In this document: positions 1-6,945 of the stretch, piece after piece
How positions within the stretch are numbered: the first letter of the stretch is position 1
Layout: every line of letters begins with the position of its first letter
NCBI GenBank assembly: GCA_964623885.1
Contig: CAZUVM010000253.1
Coordinates: 1 to 27,300, forward strand
Length of the DNA: 27,300 bases
Source of the DNA: CAZUVM01 sp964623885
Lineage (GTDB): Bacteria; Verrucomicrobiota; Verrucomicrobiia; Limisphaerales; UBA8199
Reading direction: 5' to 3'
Made by a program: the position numbers and the translations under genes
The notes under the pieces: model-generated
What the model was told of the DNA's origin: nothing
Databases searched by the model: none
The model's input: the letters and a program-made list of their open reading frames with translations, nothing else

Positions 1-1875
1 TGGGTCAAGGAGAACCCAATTCCTGCTGACAAGTCACGCTGGGGAGCGTTCATCGAATTGCAGGAACGAAATTGGTATCTCATCCACGGCATTCTTCAGG
101 ATACGGTATCCAAGCAGCCTCCGGCGAATTCGCCGGCCCAAAAGGTAGCGGACTTTTTCCGCTCGGCTATGGATACAAATCGCCTCGAACAGTTAGCGTT
201 CAAGCCGCTGCAGGCTGACCTGAAGCGAATCGACAATCTCGAATCAGCTGAAGATCTGCTGCGGCTCCTGGCTGATTTCCACCAGCGCGGAATCGACGCG
301 TGTTTTGGATGGTCGGCGCCTCCAGATGCAAAGGACAGTTCGGTTTACGCGTTTTATATCAGCCAGGGCGGGTTGGGCATGCCGGACCGGGATTATTACC
401 TGAATGATAAATTTGCGAAAACCCGCGAAGCCTATGTGGTTCACATCGCAAAAATGTTTACGCTGCTGGGTGAGACGCCGGAATCGGCCAAGTCCCATGC
501 CGCGACGGTGATGGAGATCGAAACGGCGATGGCCAAGGCCAGCAAGGCCAGGGCTGATTTGCGCGATCCCATTGCCAATTATCACAAAATAAAGGTCGCC
601 GATTTCGTCAGGAACTATCCCGAATCCGACTTTACGGTCTACTTGTCCGGGGTCGGACTCCGGAATCTTTCGGACATCGTCGTGCGCCAGCCGGAGTTTT
701 TCCAAGCCTTGTATGCGCTGAGCAAAGAGCACCCGATGGACGACTGGAAAGTTTATCTGCGCTGGCATCTTGTGCGCAGCGCGGCGCCTTATCTCCACGC
801 TGCCGCGGAGGAGGAGTCGTTTAACTTCAACGGCAAAGTCCTGCGAGAGCAGGAAGTCCAGGAACCACGCTGGCAGCGCGCGGCACGCGTCATTGATGGC
901 GAAATCGGGGAAGCGCTCGGCCAACTTTTTGTAGAGCGGTATTTCCCACCATCAGCCCGGGCCCGGATGTTGGAACTGGTTGGCAACCTCAAAGCGGTTT
1001 TCCGTGATCGACTGCAGAAGCTGGATTGGATGACGGATGTGACTCGGGTTAAGGCTCTCGCTAAATTCGATCGGTTTACGCAGAAAATCGGACACCCTGA
1101 TAAATTCCGCGATTACTCCAAAGTGGAAATCCGGCCCGACGATTACCTCGGCAACGTGCAGCGCGCGGATGCATTTGAATCACACCGGCAATTAAGCCGG
1201 GTTGGTCAGCCCGTGGACCGAACCGAATGGCATATGACGCCGGAAACGGTAAACGCGTACTTCAACCCGCCGATGAACGAGATTGTCTTTCCAGCGGGCA
1301 TCCTGCAGCCGCCGTTTTTCGATGTTCAAATGGATGATGCGGTGAACTACGGCGGCATCGGCGCGGTGATTGGCCATGAGATCACGCATGGTTACGACGA
1401 CCAGGGACGCAAGTATGATGCGGACGGTAATTTGAACGATTGGTGGACGGAGGCAGATGCCAAGGCTTTCGAGACGCGGGCGCAAAAGGTGGTGGATCAA
1501 TACAACGCTTACGAACCGCTTCCGGGACTCCACGTAAATGGCCGCCTTACTTTGGGCGAAAACATCGCCGACCTCGGTGGGGTTAGTATCGCCTACGAAG
1601 CGCTCGAGCGCGCCCTGGCCAAAGACCCGGCCAAGCGAAAAACCATCGATGGGTTTACACCCGAGCAACGATTCTTTCTGTCGTTCTCGCAGATCTGGCG
1701 AACGAATTGCCGCGAGGCTGAGGCCCGGCGTTTGGTGACCGTGGACCCGCACAGCCCCGGCCAATTCCGGGCGATTGGGGCACATGTAAATATGCAGGAG
1801 TTTTTCGACGCATTCGGGATTAAGGCGCCGGCTCCAATGTGGCGCCCGGTGGAAGCGCGGGCAAAGATCTGGTAA
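1..1875 (+). CDS. M13 family zinc metallopeptidase (PepO/neprilysin-like), 5' end outside window
   Basis: The frame is open from base 1 and reads WVKENPIPADKSRWGAF before the first possible internal start (TTG at 58). The true start therefore lies upstream and only the C-terminal ~624 residues are present. The zinc site HEITH is at 1375-1389 and the third-ligand motif ENIAD at 1558-1572. Upstream of the zinc site are the NAYF/NPPMNEIVFPAGILQPPFF substrate-binding region and the GxIGAVIGHE stretch typical of M13. The C-terminus ends in W, as family members usually do (CxxW or similar). M13 enzymes cleave oligopeptides and in bacteria are usually periplasmic or exported; the signal region is not visible here. 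Family assignment is secure, physiological substrate unknown. The next gene follows on the same strand about 90 bp later. Confidence 0.95.
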   Translation, partial: WVKENPIPADKSRWGAFIELQERNWYLIHGILQDTVSKQPPANSPAQKVADFFRSAMDTNRLEQLAFKPLQADLKRIDNLESAEDLLRLLADFHQRGIDACFGWSAPPDAKDSSVYAFYISQGGLGMPDRDYYLNDKFAKTREAYVVHIAKMFTLLGETPESAKSHAATVMEIETAMAKASKARADLRDPIANYHKIKVADFVRNYPESDFTVYLSGVGLRNLSDIVVRQPEFFQALYALSKEHPMDDWKVYLRWHLVRSAAPYLHAAAEEESFNFNGKVLREQEVQEPRWQRAARVIDGEIGEALGQLFVERYFPPSARARMLELVGNLKAVFRDRLQKLDWMTDVTRVKALAKFDRFTQKIGHPDKFRDYSKVEIRPDDYLGNVQRADAFESHRQLSRVGQPVDRTEWHMTPETVNAYFNPPMNEIVFPAGILQPPFFDVQMDDAVNYGGIGAVIGHEITHGYDDQGRKYDADGNLNDWWTEADAKAFETRAQKVVDQYNAYEPLPGLHVNGRLTLGENIADLGGVSIAYEALERALAKDPAKRKTIDGFTPEQRFFLSFSQIWRTNCREAEARRLVTVDPHSPGQFRAIGAHVNMQEFFDAFGIKAPAPMWRPVEARAKIW

Positions 1876-1963
1876 GCGTTGGCGAGGCCGCGATGGTTGG
1901 CGACCTGCGCGGCGGTGGGTTACTCCCAATTGTCGTCCTTTGCGGGCAATGGCAGAATTCTGC

Positions 1964-2551
1964 ATGGAGCGACGGAGCAAACTCAGCACGTATGCCGCGA
2001 AGCGCGATTTTACCCGCACACGTGAGCCTGTGGGCGCACGGGGGCGGAATCGCGAAATCTCTGAACATTTGTTCGTGATTCAAAAGCATGCCGCGCGAAG
2101 GTTGCACTATGATTTTCGGCTCGCGATGGAAAATGTGCTGCGCTCATGGGCGGTTCCCAAGGGATTGCCAGTGGAACAAGGCGACCGCCGGCTGGCAGTT
2201 CACGTCGAGGATCATCCGCTCGAGTACGCTAATTTTGAAGGCACGATCCCAAAGGGCGAATATGGCGGCGGCACGGTTATGGTTTGGGACTTTGGGACAT
2301 ATCGAGTTATCGATGGCGATCCTGTGGCCGGTTATAAGAGCGGCAAATTGCACCTGGAGTTGAATGGAAAGAAGCTCAAAGGCCAATGGGCTCTGGTTCG
2401 CGGTCGTCGGCGAGACGAGGAAAAGTCCGAACCGTGGTTCCTGATTAAGACTGGCGCAAGCGCGCGCCCAATCAGCGCCCGCCGCGATGACCAATCCGCC
2501 GTCACAGGCCGGACCATGAAACAAATCGCCTCCGAAAAACCGGTTTCCTAA
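1964..2551 (+). CDS. Stand-alone LigD-type 3'-phosphoesterase (PE domain)
   Basis: A 195-residue protein made almost entirely of the DNA ligase D 3'-phosphoesterase domain. Counting from the ATG at 1964, the residues known as catalytic or metal-binding in Pseudomonas LigD fall at identical numbers: H42, H48, D50, R52 (in QKHAARRLHYDFR), H84 and Y88 (in HVEDHPLEY). The diagnostic GTIPKGEYGGGTV motif follows. The domain trims 3'-phosphate and 3'-ribonucleotide ends during non-homologous end joining; this protein lacks ligase and polymerase domains. No Ku or ligase gene is in the window. In-frame TTG (1940) and ATG (1949) codons lie upstream, but family N-termini (YxxKRDFxxTxEP) support 1964. 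The basic C-terminal tail is not conserved. Function is inferred from family. Confidence 0.9.
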   Translation: MERRSKLSTYAAKRDFTRTREPVGARGRNREISEHLFVIQKHAARRLHYDFRLAMENVLRSWAVPKGLPVEQGDRRLAVHVEDHPLEYANFEGTIPKGEYGGGTVMVWDFGTYRVIDGDPVAGYKSGKLHLELNGKKLKGQWALVRGRRRDEEKSEPWFLIKTGASARPISARRDDQSAVTGRTMKQIASEKPVS

Positions 2552-2586
2552 CCGGAACCTGCCCGGTAAGCTCCAAGGCACATCAC

Positions 2587-3522
2587 GTGCCTATGATCCT
2601 TTGTGTCGGCGCCACTCCCGCAGTCCAGCGCGTAATGGTTTTTCCAAAGTTGGCGCTGGATTCTGTGAACCGGGCCAGTTCTACCCTGGATGGGGCAGCG
2701 GGCAAAGCGGTCAATGTGGCCAAAGTGCTTAAGGCACTGGGGGATGAATCTGTCGTGACCGGCTTTCTCGGCGGCGAACGCGGGCGATACTTGCGCGGGA
2801 TTCTCACATCGCAAGGGGTAAAGATGGACTTTGTCGAAGTATCGGCGCACACGAGGCAATGTCTCACCATTCTGGACCAAGCAACCGGCGCGGTTACGGA
2901 ATTGGTCGAGGAAAGCCGGCCGGTCGAGCCGACGGAATATGATCGGCTGCTGGAAGTGGTTCGCTCGCGATTATCAAACTGTCGCGCGATTGTTCTCTCC
3001 GGCACAATCACGCCCGGCGGCCCGGTGGATTTCTATTTTCGGTGCGTGCAGTTGGCCAAGGAAGCGGGAGCGCTTGTCATCGTAGATGCGCAGGGGCCTT
3101 TGATGCTGGAGGCGCTCAGGGCTCAACCGGATCTGGTGAAGCCGAATCGAACCGAACTGGCTGCGAGCCTGGGCCGGAGGATCGATTCCGAGGAAGCGAT
3201 CATTTCAGCCATGAAGGAGCTGAACGCGCGAGGCGCCCAGCGCGTGGTGATCACCAGCGGCAAAAACGCAACCCTTGCTTTTGACGGACGAGCGTGCTGG
3301 CGCATCCATCCGCCGGGAATACAAGCCGTAAACCCGATCGGCTCGGGTGACGCCTGCACGGCTGCTTTAGCGTGGCGACTGCTTCGCGGTGATGAACTCG
3401 GGGAAGCGTGCCGCTGGGGGGCAGCCGCAGGGGCAGCCAATGCGCTCACGCTTATGGCAGGGGAACTGGCGCGCACAGAAGTGGATCGGCTGGCGAGCCA
3501 AGTGGAAATCGGAAGAATCTAA
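2587..3522 (+). CDS. PfkB-family sugar kinase, 1-phosphofructokinase / tagatose-6-phosphate kinase type
   Basis: A 311-residue PfkB carbohydrate kinase of full length. The N-terminal ATPAVQR stretch resembles the NPAxD start of FruK/LacC-type enzymes. The glycine-rich substrate-side signature GKAVNVAKVLKALG is at residues 39-52 and the ATP-side signature NPIGSGDACTAAL at 249-261, with catalytic base D255. VKPNRTEL at 184-191 is also typical of this branch. It would phosphorylate fructose-1-phosphate or a related phosphosugar in the cytoplasm; the exact substrate cannot be read from the sequence. The GTG start at 2587 has AAGG eight bases upstream; an ATG at 2593 is an alternative that removes two residues. 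No PTS or other sugar genes lie next to it. Its 3' end faces the response regulator across 23 bp. Confidence 0.88.
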   Translation: MPMILCVGATPAVQRVMVFPKLALDSVNRASSTLDGAAGKAVNVAKVLKALGDESVVTGFLGGERGRYLRGILTSQGVKMDFVEVSAHTRQCLTILDQATGAVTELVEESRPVEPTEYDRLLEVVRSRLSNCRAIVLSGTITPGGPVDFYFRCVQLAKEAGALVIVDAQGPLMLEALRAQPDLVKPNRTELAASLGRRIDSEEAIISAMKELNARGAQRVVITSGKNATLAFDGRACWRIHPPGIQAVNPIGSGDACTAALAWRLLRGDELGEACRWGAAAGAANALTLMAGELARTEVDRLASQVEIGRI

Positions 3523-3545
3523 ATCAGGCTACGGGTCCCAGCCAA

Positions 3546-4277
3546 CTACGACTGATCCGTGCGGTCCTCGAGCGGCACTAGACCGTTGGCAATTGCGAAC
3601 TTCGTCAGGCCGGCGACCGAATGGATGTCCAGGCGACGCATAATCCGCTCCCGGTGAGTTTCTATAGTGCGCACACCAATGCCGAGCCGGTTCGCAATTT
3701 CCTTGTTACTCTGACCTTCGGCAATCAGGACCAGCACCTCGCGCTCCCTGGCGGTTAGTTGGGCGAATGGTTCCCGTTTTCCGCCGTTGTTCACCAGCTG
3801 ATGGATAGCTGCCTGAGCCATTTCCGGACTGAAGAAGGTTTCGCCATTGCAAACCGATTCGATGGCGCCAAAAAGCTCTTCGGGCGAGGCTTCTTTGGAA
3901 ACATAACCGTGGGCACCTGCCTGGATGATTCGGAAGATGTAGTCCTTGTTGCTATGGACCGAAAGAACAAGGACTTTTATTTGGGGCGCCTTCTTGCGCA
4001 ATTCGTGCGTGACAGTCAGCCCGTCTTTTCGCGGCATTGATATATCCATCAACACGACATCGGGCACGAGCTCCAACGCTTTCTGCAGCGCTTCTTCACC
4101 ATCCGCCGCTTCGCCCACGAGTTTTACCTCCTCATGCCGTGACAGGCAGAGTTGCAGTCCTTTGCGCACGACAGGATGATCGTCGGCAATCAAAACTCTA
4201 ATTTTTTGCTTTCCAGCGCTCACCTTCAGATTGGCGGCAGGCCGGTTCTCTTCTCGGGTCACCACGTTTAAATACAT
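3546..4277 (-). CDS. NarL/FixJ-family response regulator (REC + LuxR HTH)
   Basis: A 243-residue two-component response regulator. The receiver domain (about 26-145) has the acidic pair D32/D33 (IADDHP), phosphoacceptor D78 (VVLMDISMP), S106 at the usual Thr/Ser switch position and K128 (YVSKEA). The LuxR-type helix-turn-helix (about 173-235) has LTAREREVLVLIAEG and NKEIANRLGIGVRTIETHRERIMRRL. It should bind DNA as a phosphorylated dimer and control transcription. About 25 extra residues precede the receiver. No histidine kinase is adjacent, so it is an orphan here and its signal and regulon cannot be inferred. Its ATG lacks a clear ribosome binding site. Convergent with the sugar kinase; 179 bp separates its start from the end of the agmatine deiminase gene, and no feature was recognised in that gap. 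Confidence 0.93.
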   Translation of the reverse strand: MYLNVVTREENRPAANLKVSAGKQKIRVLIADDHPVVRKGLQLCLSRHEEVKLVGEAADGEEALQKALELVPDVVLMDISMPRKDGLTVTHELRKKAPQIKVLVLSVHSNKDYIFRIIQAGAHGYVSKEASPEELFGAIESVCNGETFFSPEMAQAAIHQLVNNGGKREPFAQLTAREREVLVLIAEGQSNKEIANRLGIGVRTIETHRERIMRRLDIHSVAGLTKFAIANGLVPLEDRTDQS

Positions 4278-4456
4278 TCAAACAAAAGTCGTAAATCAAG
4301 TAAAGCAGAGTGTTGGGCAAATCGCCGCTGTAAAAACGGCCGGAGGGGGCGCCCACACCTGTATGGGATTATGGAGAAACTGCCAGCCAGCCGTCCACTC
4401 GGAATTTCCTCGCTTCAGCCGGCGTGGTGGACAAGCCAGAAGCTTTCCGCCTACAG

Positions 4457-5566
4457 CTACGCCGGTTGCTGCTGGGTTAAGCAATGCAGCGTGCCGAAAC
4501 CGAGCACCAAATCGACGGCGTGAATGCCGACCACAGGCCGGTCGCGGAAAAGCTCTCCGAGGGTACCCAAGGCAATGCGGTCATTCGGGTCATTGAACGT
4601 GGGGACGAGCACCGCCGCGTTACTGATATAGAAGTTGGCGTAGCTGGCCGGGAGCCGATAACCATCAAAAAAGATCGGGGCCGGCATGGGCAGCGGGACA
4701 ACCTCCGGTTTGGAACCATTTTCCAGCCGAAGGTCCTGAATACGTTCCCAATTTTCGGCTAGCGGGCGGTAGTTGGCGTCTTTGGGATTGGTCTCGCGGA
4801 TGAGCACGACCGTAGTGGGGTTAACGAACCGGCAGATATCGTCGATGTGCCCGTGAGTATCGTCTCCGAGGGGTCCGGCCACCAGCCACAGAATATTCGT
4901 GACTCCCAAATACTTTTGCAGAGTTTCATCAACTTCTGACCGGCCAAGGCCTGGATTGCGCACCTGAACTTTTGGGTCAAGATAACACTCCTCCGTAGTC
5001 AGCAAGGTTCCGCGCCCGTTTACGTCAATACCTCCGCCTTCGATGACAAACGGCCTGGCATTATGTTCGGCTCGAAAAAGCGGTTTGCCGAGCAAACGGG
5101 CCGCCATATCAGGCACCCGGCGGTCTTTTTGCCAATCGTTGTACTTGGCCCAGGCATTAAAGTGGAAGTGAACGATAGCAGTATCGGATGTTCGACTCCC
5201 GGTTCCTGCGTGCCGGCGACGGCCGGCAGGGCGACCAGCCTTTTTCACAAAAATCGGGCCGCTGTCGCGCATCCAGCCGCGATTGGTTGGGTGCACGATA
5301 AACTGAACGCGTTTGAGGTTGCAGCCGGCTCGCTCAAGGTAACGTCGGGCCAATTTTTCTTCCGCTCGATTTGTGACCAGGATGCGGACCAACTCGTCGG
5401 CACTTATTTTCCGTACCATCTCACCATAGACCCATCGGATCGTGTCGAGTTTGTCGGGCCAATCCGTCGGATTATGCGGCCAGCCTAGCCAGGTGGCTTC
5501 ATGGCGCTCCCACTCAGCCGGCATGGAGTACCCGAGGGCTGCCGGAGTCTGCGCGTCTTTTGTCAT
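4457..5566 (-). CDS. aguA: Agmatine deiminase (agmatine iminohydrolase)
   Basis: A 369-residue member of the agmatine deiminase / Porphyromonas-type peptidylarginine deiminase family, which converts agmatine to N-carbamoylputrescine and ammonia on the arginine-to-putrescine route. Visible motifs in order: PAEWERHEATWLGWPH near the N-terminus; WMRDSGPIF (98-106); FNAWAKYNDW; EGGGIDVNGRGTLLTTEECYL (176-196); GDDTHGHIDD with the active-site His at about 240; and the C-terminal GTLHCLTQQQP with nucleophile C362. All key residues are present. An extra Arg/Gly-rich peptide (about 109-127) sits between FVK and DTAIVHFHFNAW, where relatives have a short turn; the DNA there forms an inverted repeat. 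Divergent from the deoxyhypusine-synthase-like gene, suggesting a polyamine module. N-carbamoylputrescine amidase is not in the window. Confidence 0.93.
   Translation of the reverse strand: MTKDAQTPAALGYSMPAEWERHEATWLGWPHNPTDWPDKLDTIRWVYGEMVRKISADELVRILVTNRAEEKLARRYLERAGCNLKRVQFIVHPTNRGWMRDSGPIFVKKAGRPAGRRRHAGTGSRTSDTAIVHFHFNAWAKYNDWQKDRRVPDMAARLLGKPLFRAEHNARPFVIEGGGIDVNGRGTLLTTEECYLDPKVQVRNPGLGRSEVDETLQKYLGVTNILWLVAGPLGDDTHGHIDDICRFVNPTTVVLIRETNPKDANYRPLAENWERIQDLRLENGSKPEVVPLPMPAPIFFDGYRLPASYANFYISNAAVLVPTFNDPNDRIALGTLGELFRDRPVVGIHAVDLVLGFGTLHCLTQQQPA
5186..5241. repeat. Palindromic insertion inside the agmatine deiminase gene
   Basis: GC-rich segment encoding the extra peptide at residues ~109-127 of the agmatine deiminase. 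It contains an inverted repeat, TGCCGG (5211-5216) and CCGGCA (5223-5228), around a six-base loop. It adds roughly 15-19 residues relative to my recollection of the family and stays in frame. Boundaries are approximate. Confidence 0.5.
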
Positions 5567-5729
5567 AAATGTCGGGCGAAGATAAAGAGTCCGGGAGGGA
5601 TGTCCAGCGTGGTGCTCCGAATCTCAAATTTTGCTGTTATTCGATTCGCGTACATTCGATTTTCTGATTGGCAAGCGGCTGGAGGCGCGTATTGTGGCGG
5701 GGCGAATTTTTGGAATCGCTTTTGAATTT
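5567..5729. promoter_or_regulatory. Divergent intergenic region between aguA and the DHS-like gene
   Basis: 163 bp between two divergently transcribed start codons, so it must carry the promoters for both genes unless transcription enters from further away. I see no convincing -35/-10 pair, operator palindrome or riboswitch fold in it. Confidence 0.45.
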
Positions 5730-6941
5730 ATGGCTAAAACTGAAAAGAAACACGTTCGTTCACGCGAAGACATCTCGGAAATGCCCGAGTGGCTGAAGGA
5801 AAAGAATTGTCCCCACAAGAAGCAGTACATGTCCGGCAAGCGGATCATGCCCAAAAACCTGACGGGCAAGGAGAGCCTGGAGTATCTCATTGACGAGGTT
5901 TTTCTGGCGTACAATTCCGCCCGCCTGAAGGAAGCTTGCCAGCTTTTTGCGAATCGGATGCTTGCGCCGGACGTGACGATCGGCATGAGCATTTCCGGAG
6001 CGCTAACGCCGGCAGGTTTGGGATGTTCGAGCATTATTCCGATGATCAAGGCCGGGTTTGTCGACTGGATCGTCTCGACGGGAGCGAATCTGTATCATGA
6101 CATGCATTTCGCGCTCAATTACCCGGTGCATGCCGGCAGCTTCAAATTCGACGACACGGACCTGCGTGACAACGACCTGGTGCGCATCTATGACGTGGTG
6201 ATTCCGTATTCGGATGGATTGATGGCCACCGACGATCTGTTGCGGGAAATCCTGATCCAGCCTGAGTTCCAGAAGGAGATGGGCTGCGCTGAACTCCATT
6301 ACCTATTGGGGCGCTATTGCGCCGAGTGGGAACGCAAAAACAAGCTGAAGGATGTTTCGGTCCTGGCCGCCGCGTACCGCGCGGGCGTGCCCTGTTATAC
6401 TTCCTCGCCGGGCGATTCCACCATCGGCATGAACGTTGCCGGAGTCGAGTTGCGCGGCAATAAATTGCGGATGAACCCAGCGATTGATGTTAACGAAACC
6501 ACCGCCTTCGTGCTGGCTGCCAAGCGGAGCGGCGGCCGCAGTGGAGTCGTGCTGTGGGGCGGCGGCAGCCCGAAGAATTTCATGCTCCAGACCGAGCCGC
6601 AGATCCAGGAAGTGCTCCGGATTAAGGAATTTGGCCAGGACTTTTTCATCCAGGTCACGGATGCCCGGCCTGACACCGGCGGTCTTTCCGGCGCGACGCC
6701 CAGCGAAGCCGTGAGCTGGGGCAAAGTCGATCCCACGAAGCTTCCGGACGCGGTGGTTTGCTACACCGACACTACTATCGCCATGCCGCTGTTCGCCCAT
6801 TACGCGCTGGCGAAACACAAACCGCGCAAGTTGCGCAGGTTGTACGATCAGCGGGAGAAGATGATGAAGGCGCTGACGAAGGAATACTTCGTCCATAATA
6901 AAGTGAAGATGATCGACGGCAGTGCTCCCGTGCTGGATTAG
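5730..6941 (+). CDS. Deoxyhypusine synthase-like protein (probable polyamine aminobutyltransferase)
   Basis: A 403-residue protein of the deoxyhypusine synthase family. The C-terminal GLSGATPSEAVSWGKV (318-333) corresponds to the eukaryotic catalytic loop GSDSGAxPDEAVSWGK; K332 aligns with the lysine that forms the enzyme-aminobutyl intermediate. Other family landmarks are SISGALTPAGLG (88-98), STGANLYHD (116-124, NAD region) and LWGGGSPKNF (275-284). Bacteria lack eIF5A, so protein hypusination is unlikely; characterised bacterial relatives act as homospermidine synthases on putrescine/spermidine. The ATG at 5730 was chosen because translation before it is unlike the family and would need a TTG at 5631. 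Divergent from agmatine deiminase, which fits a polyamine role. Exact product is inference. Confidence 0.88.
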   Translation: MAKTEKKHVRSREDISEMPEWLKEKNCPHKKQYMSGKRIMPKNLTGKESLEYLIDEVFLAYNSARLKEACQLFANRMLAPDVTIGMSISGALTPAGLGCSSIIPMIKAGFVDWIVSTGANLYHDMHFALNYPVHAGSFKFDDTDLRDNDLVRIYDVVIPYSDGLMATDDLLREILIQPEFQKEMGCAELHYLLGRYCAEWERKNKLKDVSVLAAAYRAGVPCYTSSPGDSTIGMNVAGVELRGNKLRMNPAIDVNETTAFVLAAKRSGGRSGVVLWGGGSPKNFMLQTEPQIQEVLRIKEFGQDFFIQVTDARPDTGGLSGATPSEAVSWGKVDPTKLPDAVVCYTDTTIAMPLFAHYALAKHKPRKLRRLYDQREKMMKALTKEYFVHNKVKMIDGSAPVLD

Positions 6942-6945
6942 CCAA

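Noticed and set aside
244..924. 226-residue minus-strand frame opposite the M13 peptidase
   Set aside because: Antisense shadow of a well conserved gene; no recognisable motifs.
5190..5205. TTCGACTCC string resembling a tRNA T-loop
   Set aside because: Flanking bases do not pair as a T-stem, no acceptor or anticodon arms are present, and it lies inside the agmatine deiminase gene.
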